Assembly (NCBI GenBank): GCA_020354025.1
Contig: CP070638.1
Coordinates: 2,840,578 to 2,904,577 of the forward strand
Direction: 5' to 3'
Length of the DNA stretch: 64,000 bases
DNA from: Fidelibacterota bacterium
GTDB taxonomy: Bacteria; Fidelibacterota; Marinisomatia; SCGC-AAA003-L08; TS1B11
Shown: positions 51,744-61,562 of the stretch, piece after piece
Layout: each line of letters opens with the position of its first letter
How positions within the stretch are numbered: position 1 is the first letter of the stretch
Notes under the pieces: generated by a model
What the model saw: only the letters and a program-made list of their open reading frames with translations
The model's database searches: none
Told to the model about the DNA's origin: nothing
Position numbers and translations under genes: made by a program

Positions 51744-52987
51744 GCAACAGTTCTTTGATAAAAAAGATAAGCCTCTTTCTCGCATCCATAGCTCCAGGAT
51801 TTTTCCTCATCGGGTATAATATCGGCACCGGGAGCGTTACGACCGCCGCATCCACTGGCGCCAAATACGGGATGATGTTCGTATGGCCTCTGTTCCTATC
51901 GTGCGTGTTCACGTTCATCCTCATCGTAGCTTTCGGGAGGTATACCGCCATAACGGGTGATACCGCCCTTTACAGCTTCCGGAAGTACTTTGGATCAGGT
52001 TTAGCCGCGTTTGTACTCTTCTCCGTAGTCTTCAGCGAATGGATCGCCTTTATGGGAGTGATGGGTGTCGTGACCGAGGTCGTTAAGGAATGGTCCCGGC
52101 CGCTTACCTCTTCCGGCGAGGGGATCAGCATGGTGTTATCCAGCATTGTGTTCGGGGCATTGATCTACTACCTGTTCTGGAACGGCTCCCACCGCTTTTT
52201 CGAGAAGATCCTAATGATCTTTGTTGGCTTGATGGGTATCAGTTTCGTGATGACCATGTTCATGGTTATTACGGATCCGATGGAGGTCATTAGAGGCCTG
52301 GTCCCCCAGTTGCCACAGGAATCCAACGCCGCCCTGCTGATTGCAGGCATGGTAGGCACTACTATGGGGGGAGTCCTTTACCTGGTCCGATCAATATTGG
52401 TCAAAGAGAAAGGTTGGATGGTCAATGACCTGAAGGAAGAGAAGCGCGATGCCATCATCTCTTCAGCACTGATGTTCCTGCTAAGCGCAGCGATTATGGC
52501 TGCAGCAGCAGGTACCTTATATCCACTGGGTTTGGAAGTCGACAACGCCATCACCATGGTGAAGCTCTTGGAGCCATTGGCAGGCCGGTTCGCAATTTCC
52601 ATCTTTGTGGCTGGAATCGTCAGTGCAGGTTTGTCGTCCATGTTCCCGCATCTGCTATTAGCACCGTGGTTCATAGCGGATTTCGGAAACAGACCGCGTG
52701 ACATGCGGAAGCCAGCTTTTCGAATGATCGCACTCTTTACCACTTCCCTCGGGCTCGTCGTTCCAATATTCGGCATGCGACCGGTACTGGTCATGATTGT
52801 TTCGCAAGTCCTTGCTGCCGTGGCAACTCCAGTAATTGTGCTGGCGATGCTGATCCTGCAGAACAAGAAGGGCGTGATGGGCGAACACAAGCCTGGTATG
52901 ATATTTAACACACTGGTAGGAGCAATTCTACTGTTCACAATATTTATGGCTGTAATCGGTATAATTGGAATCAAGGGACTATTCTGA
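51740..52987 (+). CDS. Nramp-like transporter with altered metal-binding motifs
   Basis: This is an inner-membrane protein of about 415 residues with roughly 11 helices and the LeuT/Nramp-type opening (LASIAPGFFLIGYNIG). I use ATG 51740, which overlaps the isomerase stop as ATGA; an ATG at 51713 lies inside that gene. In canonical Nramp proteins helix 1 carries DPGN. By alignment on the A/GPG...GY segment, this protein has Gly29-Thr30-Gly31-Ser32 there. The helix 6 MPH reads Met209-Gly-Gly. The Asp and Asn metal ligands are therefore missing, and transport of Mn or Fe is doubtful. The coupling to a sugar isomerase suggests an organic or other substrate. The family placement is clear; the substrate is not. 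Confidence 0.85.
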   Translation: MSNSSLIKKISLFLASIAPGFFLIGYNIGTGSVTTAASTGAKYGMMFVWPLFLSCVFTFILIVAFGRYTAITGDTALYSFRKYFGSGLAAFVLFSVVFSEWIAFMGVMGVVTEVVKEWSRPLTSSGEGISMVLSSIVFGALIYYLFWNGSHRFFEKILMIFVGLMGISFVMTMFMVITDPMEVIRGLVPQLPQESNAALLIAGMVGTTMGGVLYLVRSILVKEKGWMVNDLKEEKRDAIISSALMFLLSAAIMAAAAGTLYPLGLEVDNAITMVKLLEPLAGRFAISIFVAGIVSAGLSSMFPHLLLAPWFIADFGNRPRDMRKPAFRMIALFTTSLGLVVPIFGMRPVLVMIVSQVLAAVATPVIVLAMLILQNKKGVMGEHKPGMIFNTLVGAILLFTIFMAVIGIIGIKGLF

Positions 52988-53062
52988 TTCATTGATGATG
53001 GATGATCAGGACTTTCAGTTATTGGTCTATGAGTACAAATGAGAAAACCAAGGGAGGGCAGT

Positions 53063-54319
53063 ATGTTTGTCAATCTGGTGCGGAATAAATCGATCATTTA
53101 CGTAGTTCCTCTTCTTCTTTCACTACCCCAGCTAGCGCTTGTTGGTCAGGACCGTGATCTTAAGAACCGGATTGAAAATGCTATCCGTGCGGGTGCTGAT
53201 TATACGTCGAACGTGCTGATCGACAAAAAGGGAAAAAGCCGCTGTGAGTATGAGATCTTAAAGGGTACATGGCAGGATTATGAACCTGCCTGGCATACCG
53301 GCCAGCTTATATATTCATTGACACGCGCCTATGATATCACTGCCAACAAGAAGTATCTGAGGTCGGCCAAGAGAGCCGGGAATTGGTGGGTGAGTCTTGA
53401 GATCAAGGACCACGCGAAACTGAAGGGGATGATCAAGGCTATTCACGGTGCGGGTGTGGACTATATAGTATTCGCTACTGTCACCGACGGTACGGCTGGC
53501 CTCTTCAGGCTCTATGACCTTACTGGTGATGAGCGATATGCCAGAGTACCGACGACTGCAGGCGACTGGATGTATGCCAATATGTGGGAAGCCGAGAGTC
53601 GGATGTTCTATGATGCAGTAGATCCTAAGACAGGCGAAGTGATGAGGGAATGGAGTCCTTTCTGGAAAGAGAAAGATGTCCAGACATTGAACGATGTCGC
53701 TCGGCCTAACAACGAAGGCTCCCTTTACAAGGATATCTATGAGTATACCAAAGATGAAAAGTACCGGGCGATATTCCTTGAGATTTGCGAAAGTCTGATA
53801 GAGAAACAGGGACCGGAAGGAATCTGGATGGATTTTACTCCCAATAACAGAGAGGAGGGCTACTTTCATCCCCGGTTTAATCTGTGGTACGCCGAGTCCT
53901 TGCTCGAAGGCTATGATCTGACTGGTGATCAAAGATTCCTGAACGCCGCACTGAAGACCGCCAGATTCTATACCCGATTCCAAAAAGGAGACGGTACATT
54001 CTATTACCGGAACTATCTTGACGGTTCTGCGGATGTGTATTCGATCAGCGGTTCTACAACGGCCTTCGCCGGCCTCGTGTGGCTGCGTCTATTGAAGTAC
54101 GGCGTAGGTGACGAATTCCGTCAGAATATTGACCGCTCTTTGCAATGGATCCTGGACTATCAAATATCGGTGGATCATCCCGATAAGAACCTGGCAGGTG
54201 GCTTCTGGGAATTGCGAACTAAAGTTAAAAAGGGCATACCGAGACTAATTCACCGGGACGTAGGTACGGCATTCTGCATTCGCTTCCTGTGTGATTACTA
54301 TGATTTTGCCTACCGTTGA
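53063..54319 (+). CDS. Secreted (alpha/alpha)-barrel protein, probable glycan-active enzyme
   Basis: This protein has about 418 residues. I place the start at ATG 53063, preceded by AGGGAGGG and followed by a signal peptide (IIYVVPLLLSLPQLALVGQ). An in-frame ATG at 53039 is the alternative. The mature protein is helical, with repeated hairpin units such as PAWHTGQLIYSLTRAYDIT, GTAGLFRLYDLTGDERYA, PNNEGSLYKDIYEYTKDEKY and AESLLEGYDLTGDQRFLNAA, typical of six-hairpin glycosidases and lyases. I cannot assign a family or catalytic residues. A related role to GH88/105 or glucuronyl epimerases is possible. It stands between the Nramp-like gene and a GH31 gene in the same direction. Confidence 0.75.
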   Translation: MFVNLVRNKSIIYVVPLLLSLPQLALVGQDRDLKNRIENAIRAGADYTSNVLIDKKGKSRCEYEILKGTWQDYEPAWHTGQLIYSLTRAYDITANKKYLRSAKRAGNWWVSLEIKDHAKLKGMIKAIHGAGVDYIVFATVTDGTAGLFRLYDLTGDERYARVPTTAGDWMYANMWEAESRMFYDAVDPKTGEVMREWSPFWKEKDVQTLNDVARPNNEGSLYKDIYEYTKDEKYRAIFLEICESLIEKQGPEGIWMDFTPNNREEGYFHPRFNLWYAESLLEGYDLTGDQRFLNAALKTARFYTRFQKGDGTFYYRNYLDGSADVYSISGSTTAFAGLVWLRLLKYGVGDEFRQNIDRSLQWILDYQISVDHPDKNLAGGFWELRTKVKKGIPRLIHRDVGTAFCIRFLCDYYDFAYR

Positions 54320-54422
54320 GTAGATAACTAAGACCTGTATTTCCATAGCGAATAAGCACAATGCCAGTGGATGTCAACGCACTGAAAGAGGGAATCAATC
54401 CCGTAATGGAAAGAAATAAAGA

Positions 54423-56843
54423 ATGAGAGCTTTCAAAATCAATCTCCCAATGCTGACTGTAATGATAACCGGCTTCTTGATCAACAGCACCAATGCGAAT
54501 GAGTTAGCGAGGCTGACATCAATCGAAAAATATCCTGAAGGCGCTACAATATCGGGAGCAATGTCAGACGGCACAGCGGCAACTATTTTTGTCACTTATT
54601 ATTCCAAAAACACCGTACGGATTCGCTTGAGTGTGGAGGATTACCCATCAGAAAACTTCTCCCTTCTGTACGAAGGTGTCGAGCCAATATCTAACATTTT
54701 CAAGATCGAGGAAACTGCAACTCACTTTAATCTCAGCACGGAAGTATTCAAAGTGTCGGCTCAGAAAACACCCGCTAGAATTTCCTTCCTAACACCTGAA
54801 GATGAAGTGGTTCTGATGGAATCTTCCGGAGCAGGGATGGAAATACTCAATGACAAGCCCGGCACGCAGTTCAATCTTGATGATGATGACCACTTCTTCG
54901 GTTTCGGAGAAAAGTTTGGGAAGTTGGACAAGAGAGGTACGCAGGTAGAATGTATCAACCGTGACGCCGGTGACAGCTATGGCGATTCAACGTATATCAA
55001 CATTCCGTTTTTCATGAATCCCAAAGGCTACGGGATATTCTTTCATACTACCTGGCGGACGGAATATCACCTGGGTGACATTTCTCCACAATGGTTTTCC
55101 ATGGCTGCGGATGGTGGAGTACTTGATTACTTCTTCATATATGGCCCCTCTCTAAAACAGATACTCAGGCAATATGTTGATCTGACGGGTCACATGGAAC
55201 TCCCACCTAAATGGGCGCTAGGCTTGTGGCATGGTACCTACACCGGCGGCCACAAGGGCATGGCCGGATTCGGCCAGGAAGAATTCCTCGATATCGCTCG
55301 GACTTTTCGGAAGAGAAACATACCCATTGACGTAATGCGAATCGATTCCAACTGGGATGATCTAGTAGGTGCTGATTACATCTGGCACAATACCTATCCT
55401 GAGCCCGCTCAGATGATCAAAGAGATAAAGGAAATGGGCTACAAGATGTCGTTGCACGACCGCCCCATCCCGTATGGTATTCTTCGTCACTACCCTCTGC
55501 GCCGGGGTTGGCTGGTTCCACCGCAGTTGGAATATCTGGATTTCTCTATCCCTGAAGCAGCGGAATGGTGGTGGCATCGTCATGAAGTGATCATCGATAT
55601 GGGTTTAGACGCCTGGAAACCTGACATCGGCGAGGAAATTCCAGCCGAGGCCAAATTCGCCAATGGTATGAGTGGTGCCGAGATGCGGAATCTGTACGCA
55701 CGTTTATATATTGAAACTCACTACCACGGCATGAGAAAATACACAGGAAAGCGTCCGGTAATGTTTGCCCGCTCCGGCTATGCAGGTTCCCAACAGTATC
55801 CCCTCGTCTGGGGCGGTGATCAGCATTATTCACGCTGGGACCAGATCCCCACGCTGATCAGGGCCGGGCAGTGTATCGGACTGTCCGGCTTCCCCCTGTG
55901 GTCGCACGATATTGGCGGGATAGGCACACAGAAGGGTATCATCCCCACGGCAGACGTTTATGTCAGGTGGGCTCAGTTCGGCTTCTTCAGCGGAGTACCT
56001 CAGACATTCGGCAGACCTTGGCGTGAACCATGGAAATACGATAAATCAGCCTGGTATGGGACAGATGTAACGAAAATATTCCGCAGCTTCGACCAGTTGC
56101 GCTATAGACTATTGCCCTACGTATACTCCCTTGTGTGGGAAGCTCATGAGACCGGCTTGCCACTCATGAGGGCTATGGTCCTAGAGTTCCAGGAAGATGA
56201 GCAGGCCTGGGAACACGATCTTCAATATATGTTCGGTCCGGCATTCCTCGTGGCCCCTATCTGCCAATCTGGGAATGAGAGATCTGTTTATCTACCTGCC
56301 GGAACCTGGTACGATTTCTGGACCGAGCAGAAATATGAGGGGCCTGTGAATCTCACTATACGTCCTGATATGGATCAGATGCCCCTGTATGTAAGAGGAG
56401 GCGCGATCGTTCCCATGGGTCCCGTCATACAATACACCGGTGAAAAACCGCTGGATCCGCTGGAGTTTCATATCTATCCTGCAGGAGGTTCAACGGAATT
56501 CAGATACTATGATGATGATGGTGAATCATATGATTACACCGATGGTGGGAATAGCCAAATTGTAATGAGTTCAGAGGATGATCCACGTCAGTTATTGGTT
56601 CACTTTGGTAATCCAGCAGGTGGATATAGCAATAAAGAAACCCAAGTGATCCAGATCAGTGTTCACCAGTTACAAGCGAAACAGGTCCTTTTGAATAAAA
56701 AGCGAATCCGTTCTAAGAAGAATTATACCGCTTTAATAGACTCACACCAAGGCTGGATCTATTCCAAAGATGAGAACATAACTATTATCAGAGTGCCTTA
56801 CAGTTCCCTAGCGGGTGGACTGGATTTAACACTGAAAAAATAA
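54423..56843 (+). CDS. Secreted glycoside hydrolase family 31 (alpha-glucosidase/alpha-xylosidase type)
   Basis: This 806-residue exported enzyme has a signal peptide ending near residue 26. The GH31 layout is complete: an N-terminal beta-sandwich with FFGFGEKFGKLDKRG, a TIM barrel with WALGLWHGTYTGG and DVMRIDSNWDD, and C-terminal beta domains. The catalytic residues should be Asp401 in WKPDIGEE (nucleophile) and Asp466 in WGGDQHYSRWDQ (acid/base). RSGYAGSQQYPLVW before the latter is typical of GH31. The exact alpha-linked sugar cannot be told; glucose, xylose, galactose and sulfoquinovose are all known in the family. It lies just upstream of the 628-residue lipoprotein gene. Confidence 0.93.
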   Translation: MRAFKINLPMLTVMITGFLINSTNANELARLTSIEKYPEGATISGAMSDGTAATIFVTYYSKNTVRIRLSVEDYPSENFSLLYEGVEPISNIFKIEETATHFNLSTEVFKVSAQKTPARISFLTPEDEVVLMESSGAGMEILNDKPGTQFNLDDDDHFFGFGEKFGKLDKRGTQVECINRDAGDSYGDSTYINIPFFMNPKGYGIFFHTTWRTEYHLGDISPQWFSMAADGGVLDYFFIYGPSLKQILRQYVDLTGHMELPPKWALGLWHGTYTGGHKGMAGFGQEEFLDIARTFRKRNIPIDVMRIDSNWDDLVGADYIWHNTYPEPAQMIKEIKEMGYKMSLHDRPIPYGILRHYPLRRGWLVPPQLEYLDFSIPEAAEWWWHRHEVIIDMGLDAWKPDIGEEIPAEAKFANGMSGAEMRNLYARLYIETHYHGMRKYTGKRPVMFARSGYAGSQQYPLVWGGDQHYSRWDQIPTLIRAGQCIGLSGFPLWSHDIGGIGTQKGIIPTADVYVRWAQFGFFSGVPQTFGRPWREPWKYDKSAWYGTDVTKIFRSFDQLRYRLLPYVYSLVWEAHETGLPLMRAMVLEFQEDEQAWEHDLQYMFGPAFLVAPICQSGNERSVYLPAGTWYDFWTEQKYEGPVNLTIRPDMDQMPLYVRGGAIVPMGPVIQYTGEKPLDPLEFHIYPAGGSTEFRYYDDDGESYDYTDGGNSQIVMSSEDDPRQLLVHFGNPAGGYSNKETQVIQISVHQLQAKQVLLNKKRIRSKKNYTALIDSHQGWIYSKDENITIIRVPYSSLAGGLDLTLKK

Positions 56844-56855
56844 GGGGCTCGGAAT

Positions 56856-58742
56856 ATGAATATAAGAACCGGATTCACCAGAGCATTCTGTCTTGTATCG
56901 CTGCTCCTTGTTGGGTGCAGTAGACCGGAAACCATGGTTTCCCTGAAAGAGGAGTGTCTTGAAACAATGTATGTTCTGGTTGATGCTTTGCTGGGCTTTC
57001 AGGTTGACGATCCTGCCAGTCCTGATTACGGTGCTTTGCAATGTCCTTCATGCGGTGTTCTACATACCAGAGCCGCTGAAGCAGTCTACCCTCTAACAGT
57101 CGCATATATGCACTCCGGTGATGATAGATATCTTTCGGCAGCCCGGAATCTGGGAAACTGGCTTATCAGACAACAACTCCCCGATGGCGCATGGAAAGAA
57201 ACACCCGAAGAATGGACTGGCACCTCCACTGATCAGCTGCTAATGATGACGATGGCATTCCCGATACTAACGGATTCTTTAAATGAGAAGGAAAGAATCA
57301 GTTGGAGAAACTCAATCCGCGGTGCTGCTGATTATCTGGTTCAAGTAATGAGTCCAGATTTCGCCAGTATCAACTACTGTGCTACCACCACCGCCTCACT
57401 AGCGATGGCCAATGAGTATTTCCCTGATAATCGATATGCATTAAAAGCACGGGAACTCGCAGTTCAGGTGCTTTCCAAAATGGACAACGAGGGTTTCATA
57501 CATGGTGAAGGAGGACGAATACACGGAGTAAAATATGGTGCGGATGTTGGCTATGAGATTGATATGTCACTCTGGGGGCTCGCGCTCTATGCACGATTAA
57601 TGCATGATCAGGATGTCATGGACGCGGTGAGAAAATCACTGCAGAACCACCTATATTTCATTTATCCCAACGGTGCCATAGATGGCTCCTGGGGTATCCG
57701 TTCCAACAAATGGACTACCTATGGCAGCCAAACCGCCGATGGTTGCCAGGTGCTTTTCAGCATGTTTGCCGAAGAGGACCCTCGCTACCGCACGGCGGCT
57801 ATAAAGAACCTTGAATATCTCCGCACTATGATCAAGAATGGACTGATTGGTTATGGCCCGCACTTTTGGGATATATTCAGCGATCTACCCTGTATTTACC
57901 CCACATTCGTCCGAGCAAAGAACCTAGCGATGGCGGTCGAAGTGGGTGAGCAGGAACCGGGAGTACTGGAGCCTCTGCCATCGGAGGAAACAGGTTGGTT
58001 CCGGGAATTTCAAACCACGGATGTAGCAGTCATCCGGTCAAAGAACTTCATGACTACCATCACAGCTTATCGCTATAAGGATCTGCAACGAACGTACAAT
58101 AGCAAATATATGCACCGTCCTACGGGTGGCTCGATCTCCCATTTCTGGGCAGCAGATCATGGTTTATTACAGCTATCCAGTCAAACCGAGTATCACCGCT
58201 GGGAACCAATGCATTTTCCGGAACTTGACGATGTCTACTGCCTGACTCCCAGGATTGAATTCACGAATGAGAATGGCTACTTTACCAACCTTTATGAGTA
58301 TGATGGTCACTTCTCGGTTGAACCTGGCAAAGGCTGCTCGCTCGCCGTTGTGACCACGTCAGGTGAGTTGAGCGACAGGAATCTCCTGCCGGGTGGTGTA
58401 GCCTACAGCTGGGAGCATAATATCTCGGATAATGCCATGACTCACCAGATCGAACTCAGGTATCATGGGCAAACTCCTGAGGTGGATATTATCGAGCCCT
58501 TCGTGAGGCAGGAAGGTATGACATTTGAAATGATCGATCCTCACACGGTCAGGCTGGAGGGATCAGCAAAATCATTCCTATTTGAAATCCTCGAAGGGGA
58601 TGTTTATATCGAATTGGGCGAGCATGATTTGATCTATCGTTCCGTTTTCCCGTCGGTTAGCGTGTTTCCCGTGACCCTGACTGTCAGGAAGCCCGCCACA
58701 GGTTTCCTGAATCGGATTCGATACCGTTTATCGATCCACTGA
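56856..58742 (+). CDS. Lipoprotein with (alpha/alpha)-toroid, uncharacterised glycan enzyme candidate
   Basis: This 628-residue protein has a lipoprotein leader (LVSLLLVGCSRPE). The next 350 residues are helical-hairpin repeats of an (alpha/alpha) toroid: VYPLTVAYMHSGDDRYLSAA, QLPDGAWKETPEEW and SINYCATTTASLAMANEYF. The last third is a beta-sandwich. An unusual CPSCGVLHTR block (Cys63, Cys66, His70) could be a metal site. The architecture resembles heparinase II/III-like or PL8/PL12-type lyases, but the catalytic Tyr/His set is not obvious. I do not recognise the family. It follows GH31 by 12 bases and precedes the GH20-like gene, so it probably attacks the same polymer. Confidence 0.72.
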   Translation: MNIRTGFTRAFCLVSLLLVGCSRPETMVSLKEECLETMYVLVDALLGFQVDDPASPDYGALQCPSCGVLHTRAAEAVYPLTVAYMHSGDDRYLSAARNLGNWLIRQQLPDGAWKETPEEWTGTSTDQLLMMTMAFPILTDSLNEKERISWRNSIRGAADYLVQVMSPDFASINYCATTTASLAMANEYFPDNRYALKARELAVQVLSKMDNEGFIHGEGGRIHGVKYGADVGYEIDMSLWGLALYARLMHDQDVMDAVRKSLQNHLYFIYPNGAIDGSWGIRSNKWTTYGSQTADGCQVLFSMFAEEDPRYRTAAIKNLEYLRTMIKNGLIGYGPHFWDIFSDLPCIYPTFVRAKNLAMAVEVGEQEPGVLEPLPSEETGWFREFQTTDVAVIRSKNFMTTITAYRYKDLQRTYNSKYMHRPTGGSISHFWAADHGLLQLSSQTEYHRWEPMHFPELDDVYCLTPRIEFTNENGYFTNLYEYDGHFSVEPGKGCSLAVVTTSGELSDRNLLPGGVAYSWEHNISDNAMTHQIELRYHGQTPEVDIIEPFVRQEGMTFEMIDPHTVRLEGSAKSFLFEILEGDVYIELGEHDLIYRSVFPSVSVFPVTLTVRKPATGFLNRIRYRLSIH

Positions 58743-58849
58743 AGGCTTTTTATAACATAACTAACTGCTGTTAATAGCCCTTATGGTCAATACCACAATA
58801 TCAGGCGAATAGAACTATATCTACCGGGTAGAGTCTGAAAGGAATCCCT

Positions 58850-61420
58850 ATGATGATCCGCCATATATCAATCTTGACCGGATCCATAGCATTACTGGTC
58901 ACTTTTACAGGTGGAGCAGATCTGCCAATCGTACCAAAACCCAAGATCGCTGAACGAGGGAAGGGCAACTTCACTCTGTCAGGCAGGCAGGTCACCTTGA
59001 GGGTATCTGCTAAAAATCAATCTGCCCATGACGCTGCTCTGGAAGGATTGGATCGTGCCATCCGCGATTATGCAAACACGGAACCGGTCAGGATAACCGC
59101 AGGTGCACCAGAGATCTGGTTGGGTATCACCTCTGAGGACAAGGAGTTCGAGAATCACTGCCGTAGTAAAAGAATCCTTCCTGAAGATCGGATTGGTGAA
59201 GAGGGATACATCTTGAGAGTAGCCCGAAGAGAGATCACCATCGCGGGTGCCTCTCCCGCGGGTTTGTTCTATGGTGTTCAGTCTCTGATCCAACTTCTCA
59301 GAGGAGCCGAGAAACCGGGGATTCTTCCGGCCGTAATTGTTGTGGACTGGCCCGATGTTCAATATAGGGCTGTAATGGATGACATAAGCCGAGGCCCCAT
59401 CCCTACTATGGCATTCTTCAAAGAGCAGATCCGGCGCTGCGCTGAACTGAAACTGAACATGCTCAGTCATTATGTCGAGAATGTTGTCATAACACAAAGC
59501 CACCCCGATCTTGCCATGCCTGGCGGCGGTCTCACATTGGATGAATGGCGTGAACTACGGGACTATTCTGCCAGATACCACGTAGACCTACTAGGTGGAT
59601 TCCAGTCTTTCGGCCATTTTAATAGCATCCTGAGCTATCCCCAGTACAACCATCTGGGCGAATCGGGTCGCATGCTGTCGCCGGTGCAGGAGGAGAGCTA
59701 TAGACTTCTCGCAGACATCTACAAGGAGTATATACCCATATTTAAGACACCATGGTTCAATGTTCACTCTGATGAAACATGGGATCTCGGAAGGGCCGAG
59801 TCAAAGGCGCTGGTTGACAGCCTGGGAGTTGGCGCTGCTTATGCCATGCATATTAATCGCCTTGATTCCCTGGTGAAGAAGTATGGCAAACGCACCATGC
59901 TGTGGGCCGATATCGCCCTGGCTCATCCGGAAGCCTTGTCATTACTTCCGCGAGATGCAGTGCTGATGGCTTGGGAGTATAGCGACTTGGATTCCTACGA
60001 GCACCTGCTAGCACCGCTGGCAAAGACCGGGCAGGAAATCTTTATCAGTCCCGGGGTTCTTAATTCCAATCGCATTATGCCCGATTACCGGCAGACCCGT
60101 GGCAATATCCGTGGATTTATACGGGAAGGAGTACGGTATGGAATCAAGGGAGTACTCAACACCGTATGGGACGATGGCGGTATGGCTCTGTTTTCAAAAG
60201 ACTGGTATGGTGTAGCCTATGCAGCCGAGGTCTGCTGGAACGTGGAATCAGGTGATCAGTCCGATTTCGAAAACCGCTTCGATCGGGCATTTTACGGTGA
60301 CCGGCGTAAAACTCTAGCCCGGGTGATTAATCAATTAAATAATCTCACCGATCTCAATCCCACTCAAAGAATGAATGAGCAGGTGTTTTGGGATCAATTG
60401 ATGCCCCCGCGAGGCAGTGCACTGCGCATGAACCTGCATGGTTGGGCAGACGTCCTCGAGGTATGTACCCAGGTAGATAAGGTGATTCAAAGTTCGGCTC
60501 CCCCAATCCGTATTGGAGATCTGGATTACTTCCAGTTCACGGCGGATCAATATCGCTATATGGCCCGGGCGCGGATGAATCTCTTGAGCGCTGCTAATAA
60601 ATACAGTCAAGCTTGCGCTGAGCAGTTGACCGATCGTGAAGCGGTCAGACAAGCCCTTGTAGAGGTCCTTGGATTAGTAGGCGAGACCACTGGGATGTTA
60701 AGGGAGCTTCGTCACCGATATGCCCAACTCTGGCTGAGAGAAAACCGTTCATATGCACTCGATCATGTACTTGAATCTTTTGATCAACGGATTGAGGACC
60801 TGGATGATGCTGAGCTCAGAATTCAGGTAGCTATCGGTGATTTTGACAAAGGTCATGCTTTGCCCCCACCCACAACTGTCCGCTTGAACATTAAGCAGGT
60901 TGACAGCTACTACTTCCAGGACTGGCTGATATGCGGCCCTTTCCCCTATGATCGCAAGCGGGATGATAATCCCGATTACCTTATTGAGATGGGTGGTGTT
61001 GCGTCTGCCCGACCGACCGTCTACTCCATCACTGAAATGGACGATGGCACTGAAGTCCCCTGGAAAAAGGTCCATTCCGTCGAATTCGGGGTGGTTGATT
61101 TGGCCAAATTATACAAGAATAATAGGCATGTAGTTGCATATGCTTATGCGACAATTGAATCGAAGCGACCACGTGAAGTGCGGATCACGCTGGGCAGTAA
61201 CGATGGAATTGAAGTATTCGTAAACGGGCTGCTGGTTCATAGGAACCACATGATGCGTAGCCTAACTCTCGATGAGGATGAGCTGCTGATTCCTGTTAAA
61301 GCAGGCAAGAATCATGTCATGCTACAAATTGACCAGGGAAATGGGGATTGGGGCTTCTCTTTCCAGCTACCTGATTTCAAGATCAAGAATAATAAGCATA
61401 AATACTACATCGTTGAATGA
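58850..61420 (+). CDS. GH20-like hexosaminidase with C-terminal sugar-binding domain
   Basis: This is an 856-residue secreted protein. The signal peptide is short, and GH20b-like strands follow (LPIVPKPKIAERGKG, ITIAGASPAGLFYGVQSL). The barrel has YRAVMDDISRGPIPTMAF and FNVHSDETWDLG with Asp308-Glu309, matching the catalytic Asp-Glu pair of GH20 (usually HxGGDE). The pair is kept but the surrounding glycines are not, so specificity may differ from chitobiose-type enzymes. From about residue 690 a jelly-roll-like domain appears (YYFQDWLICGPFPYDRK, LGSNDGIEVFVNGLLVHRN). The enzyme may release N-acetylhexosamine or a related sugar. It is the last forward gene of the block and meets GH28 tail to tail. 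Confidence 0.85.
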   Translation: MMIRHISILTGSIALLVTFTGGADLPIVPKPKIAERGKGNFTLSGRQVTLRVSAKNQSAHDAALEGLDRAIRDYANTEPVRITAGAPEIWLGITSEDKEFENHCRSKRILPEDRIGEEGYILRVARREITIAGASPAGLFYGVQSLIQLLRGAEKPGILPAVIVVDWPDVQYRAVMDDISRGPIPTMAFFKEQIRRCAELKLNMLSHYVENVVITQSHPDLAMPGGGLTLDEWRELRDYSARYHVDLLGGFQSFGHFNSILSYPQYNHLGESGRMLSPVQEESYRLLADIYKEYIPIFKTPWFNVHSDETWDLGRAESKALVDSLGVGAAYAMHINRLDSLVKKYGKRTMLWADIALAHPEALSLLPRDAVLMAWEYSDLDSYEHLLAPLAKTGQEIFISPGVLNSNRIMPDYRQTRGNIRGFIREGVRYGIKGVLNTVWDDGGMALFSKDWYGVAYAAEVCWNVESGDQSDFENRFDRAFYGDRRKTLARVINQLNNLTDLNPTQRMNEQVFWDQLMPPRGSALRMNLHGWADVLEVCTQVDKVIQSSAPPIRIGDLDYFQFTADQYRYMARARMNLLSAANKYSQACAEQLTDREAVRQALVEVLGLVGETTGMLRELRHRYAQLWLRENRSYALDHVLESFDQRIEDLDDAELRIQVAIGDFDKGHALPPPTTVRLNIKQVDSYYFQDWLICGPFPYDRKRDDNPDYLIEMGGVASARPTVYSITEMDDGTEVPWKKVHSVEFGVVDLAKLYKNNRHVVAYAYATIESKRPREVRITLGSNDGIEVFVNGLLVHRNHMMRSLTLDEDELLIPVKAGKNHVMLQIDQGNGDWGFSFQLPDFKIKNNKHKYYIVE

Positions 61421-61562
61421 ATGAGCAACGCTTTAAAGGGACAGGATTATAGAACATTTTACACAGATTGAGTTAAAAACCAAAAGAGACAGATTGCGGT
61501 ACCAAGTTTGTTTCCACACCTCGTACAAAGCGTCTATTACTCGATCTGTTCTTAATAATTCC

